From positions 43,310-107,309 of the forward strand of contig NZ_BJEQ01000016.1 of NCBI RefSeq assembly GCF_005405585.1: a DNA stretch of 64,000 bases. The letters are read 5' to 3'. Below are positions 10,559-19,494 of this stretch, one piece after another. This DNA is from Agarivorans sp. Toyoura001 (GTDB lineage Bacteria; Pseudomonadota; Gammaproteobacteria; Enterobacterales; Celerinatantimonadaceae). Below the pieces are notes generated by a model. The model worked only from the letters and a program-made list of their open reading frames with translations. It was not told the origin of the DNA and made no database searches. Every line of letters begins with the position of its first letter. The first letter of the stretch is position 1. The translations under genes were made by a program, and so were the position numbers.

Positions 10559-11331
10559 TTATCGATAAAGAGCAAGTTGCTCGGCACTTTTCTAAAGCAG
10601 TAGATACCTACAATGATTTTGCGGGATTACAACGTGATATTGGCCATCGCTTGTTGCAAGAAGTGCCAAATAAGCACTATCCGCTAGCAATGGATCTTGG
10701 TTGCGGTACGGGTTTTTTTGCTAAAGCACTGCAAAGTAGCAGTAGTCAGGTCATTGGTATTGATTTGTCCCACGCCATGGCCTCCCAAGCTAAACGGGTT
10801 AACACTGGGATCGCTGCGGTGGTTGCTGATGCAGAGCAACTAAGTTTAGCGAACGATAGCGTAGATTTGGTTTTTTCTAATTTAGCGCTGCAGTGGTGCA
10901 ACGATTTAAGTACTGCATTAAGCGAAATTAAGCGCGTTCTAAAACCTGGTGGGGTAGCAGTTTTTTCAACTTTGCTAGACGGAACGTTGTATGAACTCAA
11001 ACAAAGTTGGTCTGAACTTAACCAGTACAGACATGTGAATCACTTTATAAGTGCTGATGACGTCGCAGCTTGTATTCAATTATCGAGATTCAAGAATTCT
11101 CGATTGATATTTGAAACCGAGACGCTTTGGTACCAACAAGCACTAAGTTTACTGGCTGAGTTAAAAGGTATTGGCGCGAATTATGTGATTGATGGTAAAC
11201 CCAATGCCAGTAACGCCACTCAGTTGAAGAAAATGGTGAGCAGCTATAAACAGCAATTTGCTAATCCTGCCAAGGGTAATCGAGTAAGCGCGACTTACAA
11301 GGTGTGTTACGGAGTATTAATTAATGACTAA
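10555..11331 (+). CDS. bioC: Malonyl-ACP O-methyltransferase BioC
   Basis: SAM-dependent methyltransferase that primes pimeloyl synthesis by methylating malonyl-ACP. 258 residues. The class I motif 'AMDLGCGTGFFAKAL' lies at about 45-60, with 'DLVFSNLALQWCNDL' and 'VLKPGGVAVFSTL' following, as in BioC. The start ATG is in the ATGA overlap with the bioF stop. The pathway also needs an esterase (BioH or a replacement), which is not in this window. Confidence 0.95.
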   Translation: MIIDKEQVARHFSKAVDTYNDFAGLQRDIGHRLLQEVPNKHYPLAMDLGCGTGFFAKALQSSSSQVIGIDLSHAMASQAKRVNTGIAAVVADAEQLSLANDSVDLVFSNLALQWCNDLSTALSEIKRVLKPGGVAVFSTLLDGTLYELKQSWSELNQYRHVNHFISADDVAACIQLSRFKNSRLIFETETLWYQQALSLLAELKGIGANYVIDGKPNASNATQLKKMVSSYKQQFANPAKGNRVSATYKVCYGVLIND

Positions 11332-12019
11332 GGCTATTTTTGTCACTGGCACTGATACAGAAGTAGGTAAAACAGTGGTGAGTTGTGGGCTTATTAAGGC
11401 CTTACAAAAACACTCTTCTGGACTGGTGGTTAATGGCTTTAAGCCGATAGCAGCGGGGGCCGAGCAGAGTGAGCAAGGTTTAGTCAATGAAGATGGCTTA
11501 GCCATTCAAGCAGTATCGTCTTCTTCGCTAAGCTATCAAACCTTCAACCCAGTTGTGTTGGAGCAGGCTATTGCCCCCCATATCGCTGCTCGGTTTGCCA
11601 AAAAACCGATAGACACCCACTTAATGGATAGTGGCTTGAATGAGCTTAAAGCCTTATCTGATTGTGTCGTTGTAGAAGGCGCTGGCGGTTGGCATGTGCC
11701 ATTAAACGATAACGCTGGCACCATGTCTCAATGGGTGGCTAATCAACAGCTTCCGGTGTTGTTGGTGGTAGGGGTAAAGCTCGGTTGTTTAAATCATGCT
11801 CTGCTGAGTGTCCAAGCAATTAAAGCCAGTGGCGTGCGCTTGATAGGTTGGGTTGCGAACGTGCTAAACGATGATGAGCAAATCTCTACGCTTAACATTG
11901 AGTATTTACAAGGTGCTATTGAGGCACCATGCGTGGCCACCATTCCTTATAAAACTGACCTCAAGCCTCAATCAATAGAAAAATATTTCAATATCAATAA
12001 ACTTATTGGTGAAATGTAA
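11324..12019 (+). CDS. bioD: Dethiobiotin synthetase BioD
   Basis: ATP-dependent ligase that closes the ureido ring of dethiobiotin from DAPA and CO2. 231 residues. The P-loop 'GTDTEVGKTVVS' (Lys16) and 'VEGAGGWHVPL' are family signatures. It overlaps the bioC end by 8 bases. A weak hairpin (GCCCAA/TTGGGC, then TTTT, at 12063-12089) follows the stop by about 45 bases. Confidence 0.96.
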   Translation: MTKAIFVTGTDTEVGKTVVSCGLIKALQKHSSGLVVNGFKPIAAGAEQSEQGLVNEDGLAIQAVSSSSLSYQTFNPVVLEQAIAPHIAARFAKKPIDTHLMDSGLNELKALSDCVVVEGAGGWHVPLNDNAGTMSQWVANQQLPVLLVVGVKLGCLNHALLSVQAIKASGVRLIGWVANVLNDDEQISTLNIEYLQGAIEAPCVATIPYKTDLKPQSIEKYFNINKLIGEM

Positions 12020-12044
12020 ATCAAAAAAAGTAGTTGTTAAACCA

Positions 12045-12071
12045 TTGAAAATTGTGAGCTATGCCCAATAT
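12045..12071 (+). promoter_or_regulatory. Candidate sigma32 heat-shock promoter of htpX
   Basis: TTGAAA (12045-12050), a 13-base spacer and CCCAATAT (12064-12071) match the sigma32 consensus TTGAAA-N11..16-CCCCATnT at 13 of the 13 defined positions except one. It would start transcription about 30 bases before htpX, a known heat-shock gene in E. coli. The -10 overlaps the left arm of the weak hairpin after bioD. Confidence 0.55.
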
Positions 12072-12089
12072 TATAGTGGTTGGGCTTTT
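12063..12089 (+). terminator. Weak terminator-like hairpin after bioD
   Basis: GCCCAA (12063-12068) pairs with TTGGGC (12080-12085) around an 11-base loop and is followed by TTTTC. The stem is only 6 bp and the sequence may instead serve as the htpX promoter, so termination here is doubtful. Confidence 0.3.
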
Positions 12090-12110
12090 CCACGTTTTTA
12101 GAGGAAGACG

Positions 12111-12983
12111 ATGAAACGTATATTGTTGTTTTTAGGTACTAACTTAGCAGTAGTTTTAGTGCTAGGTATAGTGATGAACATAGTATTCTCTGCTTTGGGT
12201 ATTTCTACTCAAAGTATTGGTGGGCTATTAGTATTTTGTGCCATTTTTGGTTTTGGTGGCTCAATTATTTCCTTACTTATATCTAAGTGGATGGCTAAGC
12301 GTTCTACTGGCGCTCAAGTCATTACCACGCCAAGAAACGAAATAGAGTCTTGGTTAGTTAACACTGTAGCCAAGCAAGCAAAAGCTGCCGGTATTGGCAT
12401 GCCTGAAGTGGCCATTTACCACGCTCCAGATATGAACGCTTTTGCTACAGGTGCTAAACGCGATGCAGCTTTGGTGGCAGTAAGTACAGGTCTATTAGAA
12501 AATATGAACCGTGATGAAATAGAAGCGGTTCTGGCTCATGAAGTGAGTCATATTGCTAACGGTGACATGGTTACCCTTACCTTAATTCAAGGTGTAGTGA
12601 ATACCTTTGTGATGTTCTTCGCCCGAATTATTGCCAATCTCATTAGCTCATCAATGAGTAACAACAATGAAAATGGCCAAGGTATGGGTACTTTAGCCTA
12701 TATTGCTACTGTGTTTGTGTTAGAAATGGTATTTGGTATTTTAGCTAGCATTATTGTTATGTGGTTTTCTCGTCAGCGAGAGTATCGGGCAGATGAAGGC
12801 TCGGCTAAGTTAGTTGGTAAAGAGAAAATGATTAACGCCTTACAGCGTTTAGGCGGAAGTCGAGAGCCCGAGATGGAAGGTTCAATGATGGCGTTTGGTA
12901 TTAATGGTAAACGCGCAATGAGCGAACTGTTTTTAAGCCACCCTCCACTTGAAAAACGTATTGCTGCTTTGAAAGCGAGATAA
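12111..12983 (+). CDS. htpX: Membrane zinc metalloprotease HtpX
   Basis: Inner-membrane M48 protease that degrades misfolded membrane proteins, partly redundant with FtsH. 290 residues. Two N-terminal membrane helices (about 5-25 and 37-58), the zinc motif His143-Glu-Val-Ser-His147 in '[13 protein letters not shown]', two further hydrophobic segments (about 155-180 and 190-215), and '[10 protein letters not shown]' supplying the third ligand Glu. GAGGAAG lies eight bases before the ATG. It has its own sigma32-like promoter and a strong terminator. Confidence 0.97.
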   Translation: MKRILLFLGTNLAVVLVLGIVMNIVFSALGISTQSIGGLLVFCAIFGFGGSIISLLISKWMAKRSTGAQVITTPRNEIESWLVNTVAKQAKAAGIGMPEVAIYHAPDMNAFATGAKRDAALVAVSTGLLENMNRDEIEAVLAHEVSHIANGDMVTLTLIQGVVNTFVMFFARIIANLISSSMSNNNENGQGMGTLAYIATVFVLEMVFGILASIIVMWFSRQREYRADEGSAKLVGKEKMINALQRLGGSREPEMEGSMMAFGINGKRAMSELFLSHPPLEKRIAALKAR

Positions 12984-13012
12984 GCCTCTGCAGGAAGACC
13001 GTAAACTTTAGT

Positions 13013-13040
13013 AAAAGTGCCGTTTTAACGGCACTTTTTT
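13013..13040 (+). terminator. Rho-independent terminator of htpX
   Basis: AAAGTGCCGTT pairs with AACGGCACTTT and is followed by further T residues; it lies 30 bases after the htpX stop. Confidence 0.92.
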
Positions 13041-13194
13041 GATCTTAAGCTTAATTTTTGAGCGTAAACATTTAAGTTTGTAATATCAGCGTAAATTTTT
13101 ACACTGTTCGCTTTCTTTTTAGGCTAAGCGCAAGCAGAATGGTTGCATCAGTTTTGGTTGTGTACTCAGGACGAGTTAAGCACTACGCAGGGAT

Positions 13195-14172
13195 ATGAAA
13201 CTTTCGCTTTTATTAAATAGTTATTTCAAACAAGGGCTGTTATTTGTACTCGGCTACTTGTTGGTTGCTTGTCAAAATCAAACCCAACAACTTCGTGTTG
13301 CAGTATCGCCGTGGTTGGGTTTCGAACCCATTTACCTGTCTAAACAACTGGCTTATCCCGGTTCAGACGAGTATCAAGTTAATGAACTCACCACTCCAAG
13401 TCATGTAATGCATGCTTTAAAAAGTGCACAAGTAGATGCTGCATTTTTAAGCCTCACTGAAGTGATTAGCCTTTTAGCTGAACGTGTAGATTTAACTGTG
13501 GTTGCGGTAATTGATCGCAGCGTAGGCGGGGATGCCTTAGTCACTCAACAGCCTATTAACGACATAACTCAACTTAAGGGTAAACGCATCGGCTATGAAA
13601 GCCTATCGGTAGCCTCTCTAGTGATGGACGATTGGCTAAAAGATACTGACGTAAATGCCGATGATTTTGTTCTCGTTGAAGCAAAGCTGGATGAGCAATT
13701 AGGCTTGTTCCGCCGAGGTGAAATAAGTGCAGTAATGACCTCTGGACCCATACAAAGCCGCTTAGTAGACAATTTATCGGCCAATGTCCTTTATCAAAGT
13801 GCCGCTCAGGGCCAACCTTACTATCGTGTGTTAGTTGTAAGAACGGCGGTATTACAAAATAAACGCCAACAGGTTTCAAAACTGCTGACTAATTTCTATG
13901 CTGCAAATAATTGGCTAGAAGAGCACTCTCGAGAAGGGTTTAAATTAATTGCTAAACGCACTCAGTTATATAGCAAAGAAGTAAGGCAAGCCTACAGCAA
14001 GATTCAAGTGCTTAACGCTCAACAAAGTATCGCCTTGTTTTCTAGCAAATTTATCTTAGGGCATGCCCAAGAAAAAGCGCAACGAATGGCTGAGCTAGAA
14101 TTAATTCATCGAGCCCCTGATTTGTCTCGTAACTTCAACAGTCAGTGGTTGATGGAGTTAACCGGTGTTTAA
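13195..14172 (+). CDS. NMT1/SsuA-type periplasmic-binding lipoprotein
   Basis: A 325-residue protein with a lipobox ending at Cys26 ('YLLVAC') and then a type 2 periplasmic-binding fold: 'LRVAVSPWLGFEPIYLSKQL', 'VDAAFLSLTEVISLLAE', 'LKGKRIGYESLSVASLVMDDWL' and 'GEISAVMTSGP' resemble the NMT1/THI5 and SsuA (sulfonate, nitrate, pyrimidine precursor) families. No ABC permease or ATPase gene is nearby. Instead its last 8 bases overlap the start of a membrane GGDEF-EAL gene, so it more likely presents a ligand to that sensor than feeds a transporter (inference). The ligand is unknown. Confidence 0.8.
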   Translation: MKLSLLLNSYFKQGLLFVLGYLLVACQNQTQQLRVAVSPWLGFEPIYLSKQLAYPGSDEYQVNELTTPSHVMHALKSAQVDAAFLSLTEVISLLAERVDLTVVAVIDRSVGGDALVTQQPINDITQLKGKRIGYESLSVASLVMDDWLKDTDVNADDFVLVEAKLDEQLGLFRRGEISAVMTSGPIQSRLVDNLSANVLYQSAAQGQPYYRVLVVRTAVLQNKRQQVSKLLTNFYAANNWLEEHSREGFKLIAKRTQLYSKEVRQAYSKIQVLNAQQSIALFSSKFILGHAQEKAQRMAELELIHRAPDLSRNFNSQWLMELTGV

Positions 14173-16657
14173 GTTTAAACGTATATCTCTCAGTGTAGTG
14201 ATACCCATTTTGGCGTTGGTATTATTGCTTATTGCCCAAGGTTTGTTATTGCTGGGAACCTTAAACGAGCAACAGAATAAAATGGCTGATCACGCAAGCC
14301 AACGCTTGCTGCATATTGGTTATCAATTGCAACAAAGTTTGTCTGACAGTTTGTCCCGTCATCAGTGGGATATTGCTGAACGGCAGCTTACCTTAGTCGC
14401 ACTCAATCAACAGCTAGATTCCTTACAAGTTATTGATCCACAAGGCTTAGTGCAGCTTTCGAATAAACGAGCAGAAAAAAGCTTGTTTGCTGCCGATAAC
14501 GCCAACTACTTTAACAGCGAGTTGTTTAATCAAGTTAAAACCAAACGTTCTCCAGTGACTCAAGTTTTGCCTGAGCAATGGCAGGTTAATTTGTATTTAC
14601 CGCTAGATATGGGACCAAGAGAAGACAGCTTACGCAGAGCTGATCAAGGTGCCATCTTTGTTAGTTATAATCTTAAAAACACCTGGTTAGTTAAGCGCCA
14701 AATTATTTTAGACGAAGCAGTAAAAACCTTTGTCTATATGGCAGTCGCCATGCTGCTATTGGTATTGATGCTAAATAGAATGCTAGTTAAGCCAATTAAC
14801 AAGTTAGTAGGGCGCACTAAGCAAATTCAAACGCATAACAACGCTAATATTAACGCTAAGAGTCAGGGCGAAATTGGTGCTTTAGAAAACGCTATTGGAA
14901 AAATGGCCAATGGCATTCACACTAGTTTTGCGCAATTGCAACGCAGTGAACAGCGCTGGCAGTTCGCCTTAAGTGGATCTGGCGACGGTATTTGGGATTG
15001 GAACCTGATAACAAACACTGTTTATTATTCACCTCAGTGGAAAGCCATGCTTGGTTATCAAGAGCGTGAAATTGGTGAAAAGATTGAAGAGTGGGAATCT
15101 CGCATTCACCCCGATGATCTAGACAAAACCTTAAATGAACTTCGTAAACATCTTAAAAAGAAAAACAAAGTTTATGAAACGATGCACAGGGTAAAACATA
15201 AAGATGGCCATTACCTGTGGGTACTATCTCGAGGCATGGTAGTAGAACGTAGCGAGCGTGGACTGCCATCGCGGGTCATTAGTACTCAAACCAATATCTC
15301 AGAAGTACGTTCGGCGCAAGAGCTTGTGCGTTTCCAGTCATCACATGACGATATTACTCGTTTGTCGAATCGCCGTAAGTTACTTGAAAACTTAGATTTA
15401 GAAATTGAGCGAGGTCGCAAGAGCAATAAAGTTGGCGCGTTAATTTACTTAGATATCGACCACTTTAAAAATGTTAACGATATGCTTGGTCATGCCGCCG
15501 GAGACTTACTGCTACGATTAATTGCCCACCGCTTACGCGAAGGGCGCAGTAGTTCAGAAACTGTGGCGCGCTTAGGTGGCGATGAATTTGCCTTATTAGT
15601 TCCTAATCTGTCTAGTAATAGAGAAGAAGCTCAAGAGCTTGCCAGAAAAATGGCCGAGCATCTCGGTAGGGTTATTCATAAAGAGTTCGTGATAAAAGGT
15701 AACCAAATTTCGTTAAATTTGACTACTGGTGTTGCGCTATTTCCTAATCATGACAACAACGCTACTGAGATTTTACGCCAAGCGGATATTGCACTTTACC
15801 ACGGTAAAGATAATGAACGTTCAAGCGTGCACGTATTTTCAGACAAAATGGCTGACGAAATTCAAGAGCGCCACGTACTTACACGAATGATGCGAGAAGC
15901 CTTAGAAAACGAAGACATGGTGGCTTACTTTCAACCGCGTTATAACGACAATTATGAAATGGTGGGCGCAGAAACATTGCTACGTTGGTTTGATGCCAAA
16001 ATGGGCTGGATTTCGCCAGGCCGCTTCATTCCTCTTGCCGAAGAAACAGGCCTTATCGTTACGCTAGGTGAATGGGTAATGCGCAGTGCTTGCGAAACAC
16101 TTAAAACCTGGCAAGACCGCGGCTTACCCGATAATTTTAAAACCTTGTCGATCAATGTAAGTCCTAATCAGTTCCACCGAGATACCTTTGTTAAAGAAAG
16201 TTTAGCGATTATTCATGCCTCGGGCTGTGATCCTAAGTTAATTGAATTAGAAATTACCGAAGGTGTATTGGTAGATAATGTTCAAGATACCGTAGAGAAG
16301 ATTCAAGCTTTGCGCGATATTGGTGTACGGTTCTCAGTAGATGATTTTGGTACCGGGTACTCATCGCTGGCTTACCTTAACAAGCTGCCAATTAACTGTT
16401 TGAAAATTGATAAATCATTTGTTAGTGAGCTGCAAAGCGGTGGTAGTGAGTGTGCCATTATTACTACCATTATCTCTATGGCGGAAAACTTAGACTTAGA
16501 AGTGATTGCTGAAGGGGTAGAAACGGAGTACCAACTAGAATTTCTTAAATATCGTCGTTGTACTGTGTATCAGGGATTCTATTTTAGCGAAGCGCTTGAG
16601 CCCGAGATATTTGAAGAGAGATTGTTTGTTGGCCAGGCTGAAACGGAAATAGCCTGA
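14165..16657 (+). CDS. Membrane HAMP-PAS-GGDEF-EAL c-di-GMP enzyme
   Basis: An 830-residue sensor. Order: TM1 about 9-31, periplasmic domain about 32-185, TM2 about 187-205, HAMP about 206-258, PAS/PAC about 262-383, GGDEF about 385-550, EAL about 565-815. The cyclase motif is intact (GGDEF 471-475) but no RxxD inhibitory site precedes it. The phosphodiesterase half keeps 'ETLLRW', 'NVSPNQF', 'EITEGV', 'DDFGTGYSSL', 'KIDKSF' and 'AEGVET', so it could be active. The start is GTG at 14165, overlapping the lipoprotein gene by 8 bases, which suggests coupled expression and a shared signal. Confidence 0.9.
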   Translation: MFKFKRISLSVVIPILALVLLLIAQGLLLLGTLNEQQNKMADHASQRLLHIGYQLQQSLSDSLSRHQWDIAERQLTLVALNQQLDSLQVIDPQGLVQLSNKRAEKSLFAADNANYFNSELFNQVKTKRSPVTQVLPEQWQVNLYLPLDMGPREDSLRRADQGAIFVSYNLKNTWLVKRQIILDEAVKTFVYMAVAMLLLVLMLNRMLVKPINKLVGRTKQIQTHNNANINAKSQGEIGALENAIGKMANGIHTSFAQLQRSEQRWQFALSGSGDGIWDWNLITNTVYYSPQWKAMLGYQEREIGEKIEEWESRIHPDDLDKTLNELRKHLKKKNKVYETMHRVKHKDGHYLWVLSRGMVVERSERGLPSRVISTQTNISEVRSAQELVRFQSSHDDITRLSNRRKLLENLDLEIERGRKSNKVGALIYLDIDHFKNVNDMLGHAAGDLLLRLIAHRLREGRSSSETVARLGGDEFALLVPNLSSNREEAQELARKMAEHLGRVIHKEFVIKGNQISLNLTTGVALFPNHDNNATEILRQADIALYHGKDNERSSVHVFSDKMADEIQERHVLTRMMREALENEDMVAYFQPRYNDNYEMVGAETLLRWFDAKMGWISPGRFIPLAEETGLIVTLGEWVMRSACETLKTWQDRGLPDNFKTLSINVSPNQFHRDTFVKESLAIIHASGCDPKLIELEITEGVLVDNVQDTVEKIQALRDIGVRFSVDDFGTGYSSLAYLNKLPINCLKIDKSFVSELQSGGSECAIITTIISMAENLDLEVIAEGVETEYQLEFLKYRRCTVYQGFYFSEALEPEIFEERLFVGQAETEIA

Positions 16658-16668
16658 CCAATATCACC

Positions 16669-16690
16669 AAGGCCTAAAGTTTAGGCCTTT
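16669..16690. terminator. Terminator hairpin between convergent genes
   Basis: AAGGCCTAAA and TTTAGGCCTT form a perfect 10-bp stem, and the structure includes the TAA stop of the minus-strand oxidoreductase. Only TTTC follows on the plus side and no T-run on the minus side, so strength is moderate. Confidence 0.5.
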
Positions 16691-18819
16691 CTTGTCCATT
16701 TATGAAACTTCTCTAAATACGATAACACCTTTTCTGGAGCGTGATTGCGCTTCCATTCACCGGCTACATATTTATTGGCTTCCATCATCGTCGGGTAAGC
16801 GTGAATCGTACCCAATATTTTGTTTAAGCCTAAACCGTGTTTCATTGCCAAGGTAAACTCTGCTAATAATTCGCCGGCGTGTTCAGCTACAATTGTCGCA
16901 CCCAATATTTTGTCTTTACCTGGTACGGTGAGTACTTTAATAAAGCCATTAGTTGCACCCTCTGCAATTGCTCTGTCTAACTCTTCTAGCTGAAACTCTG
17001 TTACCTCGTAAGCAGTTCCTTGTAGTTTCGCGTCTTGTTCATTGATCCCTACGCGAGCAACTTCAGGGTAGGTGTAAGTTGCCGCAGGTATTACCGAGTA
17101 GTCAGCCTTAAACTTCTTAAAACGTCCAAATAGCGCATTAACTGCAGCGTACCACGCTTGGTGTGCCGCAAAGTGCGTAAATTGGTAAGGGCCTGCCACA
17201 TCGCCTACAGCGTATATGTTAGGAAAGTTTGTTTGCAGGTGAGCATTAACCGCTACCGTGCCGCGCTCAGAGTTTTCAACGCCGAGCTCTTCTAGACCGA
17301 ATCCTTTGGTATTTGCTACGCGACCTAGCGCGAGAATGACCTTATCAAACTCTATTTCTTGTTGTTCTTCACCTTTAGTCAGCTTAACGCTTTGTACTTG
17401 GTTGTTATTGTGGAAGCTAATGGCTTTCCAGCCCAACATCAGTTCAATACCTTCTTTAGTAAACTGTTCTTCAAGCAGCTTACTCACTTCAAGATCTTCG
17501 CGGATCAATAAGTGGTCAGCCATTTCTATTTGGGTTACTTGAGCCCCCAATCGTGCAAAACTTTGGGTTAGTTCACAACCAATTGGACCGCCGCCTAACA
17601 CCAATAGTTTTTTAGGCAGTTCACTTAGTTGCCATAAGGTATCAGAGGTTAAGAAGTCAACATCTTGTAAGCCGGGAATAGGGGGCACGAGAGGGCGAGC
17701 ACCGGTAGCAATAACAATATTTTGCGTGGTTACTGTTTTACCATCTATTTCAACTTCCCATGGGCTACGAATATGGGCTGTTCCCTGTACACAGTTAACG
17801 CCCAGCTTTGTGTAACGCTCTACAGAGTCATGTGGTTCTACTTGCTTAATTACTTGATGTACTCGCTCCATTACTTTTGTAAAGTTTGCTTGAGCGTCCA
17901 CTTTCTCGTAGCCAAAGTTTTCAGCATTTTTCGCTTCATATGCAAACTTTGCGCTGCGGATTAAGGCTTTAGAAGGGACACATCCTGTGTTTAGACAGTC
18001 ACCTCCCATTAAGTGTTTTTCTACTAAGGTGACTTTAGCTTTAACCGCGGCAGCAATGTATGAACTCACCAGCCCGCCAGCGCCAGCGCCAATTACCAAT
18101 AGGTTATTGTCAAAGGTTTTGGGTTTGTTAAAAGGCGCATACACTTTACGCTGCTTAATGCCATTTAGGATGGCTTTGCTGATATAAGGCAGAATGCCTA
18201 GTAGGGTAAAGGCAAGCAATAATGAAGGAGATAAGATTCCAGATAAACTGTCTAGCTTCGCTAATTCGGTGCCGGCATTTACATAAACAACAGTGGCCGG
18301 AAACATACCTAATTGGCTTACCCAGTAAAAAGTTTTTAATGGAAGCTTAGTTAATGCCATTACTAAGTTAATAAGAAAGAACGGAAAAATTGGGATTAAA
18401 CGTAAGCTTAATAGATAAAACGCGCCTTCTTTTTCTATACCGCTGTTAATGCTTTTTAGTTTTTCAGCATAGCGTTGCTCTAAACTGTCTCTAACTAAAT
18501 AACGCGCCACAATAAACGCTAAGCTAGCACCAATGGTACTGGCGAAAGACACCATAATCACACCATTTACAACGCCAAATAAAGCGCCGGCTAACAGTGT
18601 TAATAGAGCAGCTCCGGGGATGGAGAAGGCAGTTACAAATACATATAGGAAAAAGTAACCGATAATCGAAATAAGGAAATGTTGTTCTACGTTAGCCCGC
18701 AAGCTTGCTTGGCTTTGCTTAATTGTGTCGAAATTAAGCCATTGTCCTAAATCAAACCACCATATCAGGCAGACAACAACGGCAAGCACCGCAACAACAA
18801 TCAGTTTATTTGGTTTCAT
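16681..18819 (-). CDS. Fusion of a DedA/TVP38-like membrane domain and a pyridine nucleotide-disulfide reductase
   Basis: 712 residues with two parts. Residues 1-220 are a VTT (SNARE-associated/TVP38/DedA-like) membrane domain with several helices and 'FSIPGAALLTLLAGALFG' plus 'RLIPIFPFFLINLVMAL'. Residues about 238-712 are a mercuric reductase/lipoamide dehydrogenase-like enzyme: FAD motif 'LVIGAGAGGLVSS', redox disulfide Cys275/Cys280 in 'GGDCLNTGCVPSKALIRS', NAD(P)H motif 'LVLGGGPIGCELTQSF', FAD motif 'NIYAVGDVAGP', and the C-terminal 'HAYPTMMEA' holding the catalytic His. No N-terminal heavy-metal domain or C-terminal Cys pair for mercury is seen. Substrate unknown; it probably moves electrons to or from a membrane-linked disulfide or quinone. 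mobB lies 52 bases upstream on the same strand. Confidence 0.85.
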   Translation of the reverse strand: MKPNKLIVVAVLAVVVCLIWWFDLGQWLNFDTIKQSQASLRANVEQHFLISIIGYFFLYVFVTAFSIPGAALLTLLAGALFGVVNGVIMVSFASTIGASLAFIVARYLVRDSLEQRYAEKLKSINSGIEKEGAFYLLSLRLIPIFPFFLINLVMALTKLPLKTFYWVSQLGMFPATVVYVNAGTELAKLDSLSGILSPSLLLAFTLLGILPYISKAILNGIKQRKVYAPFNKPKTFDNNLLVIGAGAGGLVSSYIAAAVKAKVTLVEKHLMGGDCLNTGCVPSKALIRSAKFAYEAKNAENFGYEKVDAQANFTKVMERVHQVIKQVEPHDSVERYTKLGVNCVQGTAHIRSPWEVEIDGKTVTTQNIVIATGARPLVPPIPGLQDVDFLTSDTLWQLSELPKKLLVLGGGPIGCELTQSFARLGAQVTQIEMADHLLIREDLEVSKLLEEQFTKEGIELMLGWKAISFHNNNQVQSVKLTKGEEQQEIEFDKVILALGRVANTKGFGLEELGVENSERGTVAVNAHLQTNFPNIYAVGDVAGPYQFTHFAAHQAWYAAVNALFGRFKKFKADYSVIPAATYTYPEVARVGINEQDAKLQGTAYEVTEFQLEELDRAIAEGATNGFIKVLTVPGKDKILGATIVAEHAGELLAEFTLAMKHGLGLNKILGTIHAYPTMMEANKYVAGEWKRNHAPEKVLSYLEKFHKWTRKA

Positions 18820-18871
18820 ATTTAATTCTCTGAACGGTAGTGTCAGTTTATAGACCTTTAAGTGAATGATT

Positions 18872-19396
18872 CTATTTCACTATTTTTTCACTGTTAGTAT
18901 AGGTCACAATAAAATCACACACTGCCTTGGGATCATTTAAATCAAATTTAGGCAGATGGCTACTTAGTTCATCGGTACTAGCAATGGCAATAATTTGAGA
19001 GTCGTTTAAAGACAGCAAAGGTTTGTTTAGCGCAGATCTATGTACTTCAATTTTGGGTATTTGGCTATGACGATAACCTTCTACTAGTACAAGATCACAA
19101 GCCTGCCAGTTAACCCAATGTAGTTGCTCTTGTATCTCGTCGTGTTGTTGCTGTTTGCTAAAGTGGTAGCGCTTGTGAGGGCAAGCCAAAATCACTTCGC
19201 TCGCGCCAGCAGTAACAAACTGGTGGCTATCTTTACCCGGTTTATCTAATTCTAATTGGTGGTGGCTGTGCTTGATCACCGATACCTTAAGCCCTCGTTG
19301 TTTAAGAAGAGGAATGAGGGCGCTTAGTAAGGTGGTTTTGCCACTTCCGCTATATCCCGCTAAACCTAATACCGTTTTTGGCCATTTTTTATCCAT
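18872..19396 (-). CDS. mobB: Molybdopterin-guanine dinucleotide biosynthesis adaptor MobB
   Basis: GTP-binding protein that assists MobA in forming the MGD form of molybdenum cofactor. 174 residues. The P-loop 'AGYSGSGKTTLLSAL' is at about 13-27, followed by 'VSVIKHSHHQLELDKPGKDS', 'GASEVILACPHKRY' and 'CDLVLVEGYRH', all typical of MobB. It lies upstream of the membrane disulfide reductase on the same strand and is divergent from tamA. mobA is not in the window. Confidence 0.95.
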   Translation of the reverse strand: MDKKWPKTVLGLAGYSGSGKTTLLSALIPLLKQRGLKVSVIKHSHHQLELDKPGKDSHQFVTAGASEVILACPHKRYHFSKQQQHDEIQEQLHWVNWQACDLVLVEGYRHSQIPKIEVHRSALNKPLLSLNDSQIIAIASTDELSSHLPKFDLNDPKAVCDFIVTYTNSEKIVK

Positions 19397-19494
19397 TCAG
19401 AAACACCTTTATACTTTTTTAGCTCGATTATTAGAGCTTACCTAGATAAGTAGTTTTAAACTGTAAAAAAATCTTTAAACTTAAGCATTCATGG

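Noticed and set aside
13139..13198. 19-residue frame whose stop overlaps the binding-lipoprotein ATG (ATGA)
   Set aside because: The Shine-Dalgarno is weak and nothing else supports translation; a leader peptide is possible but not shown.
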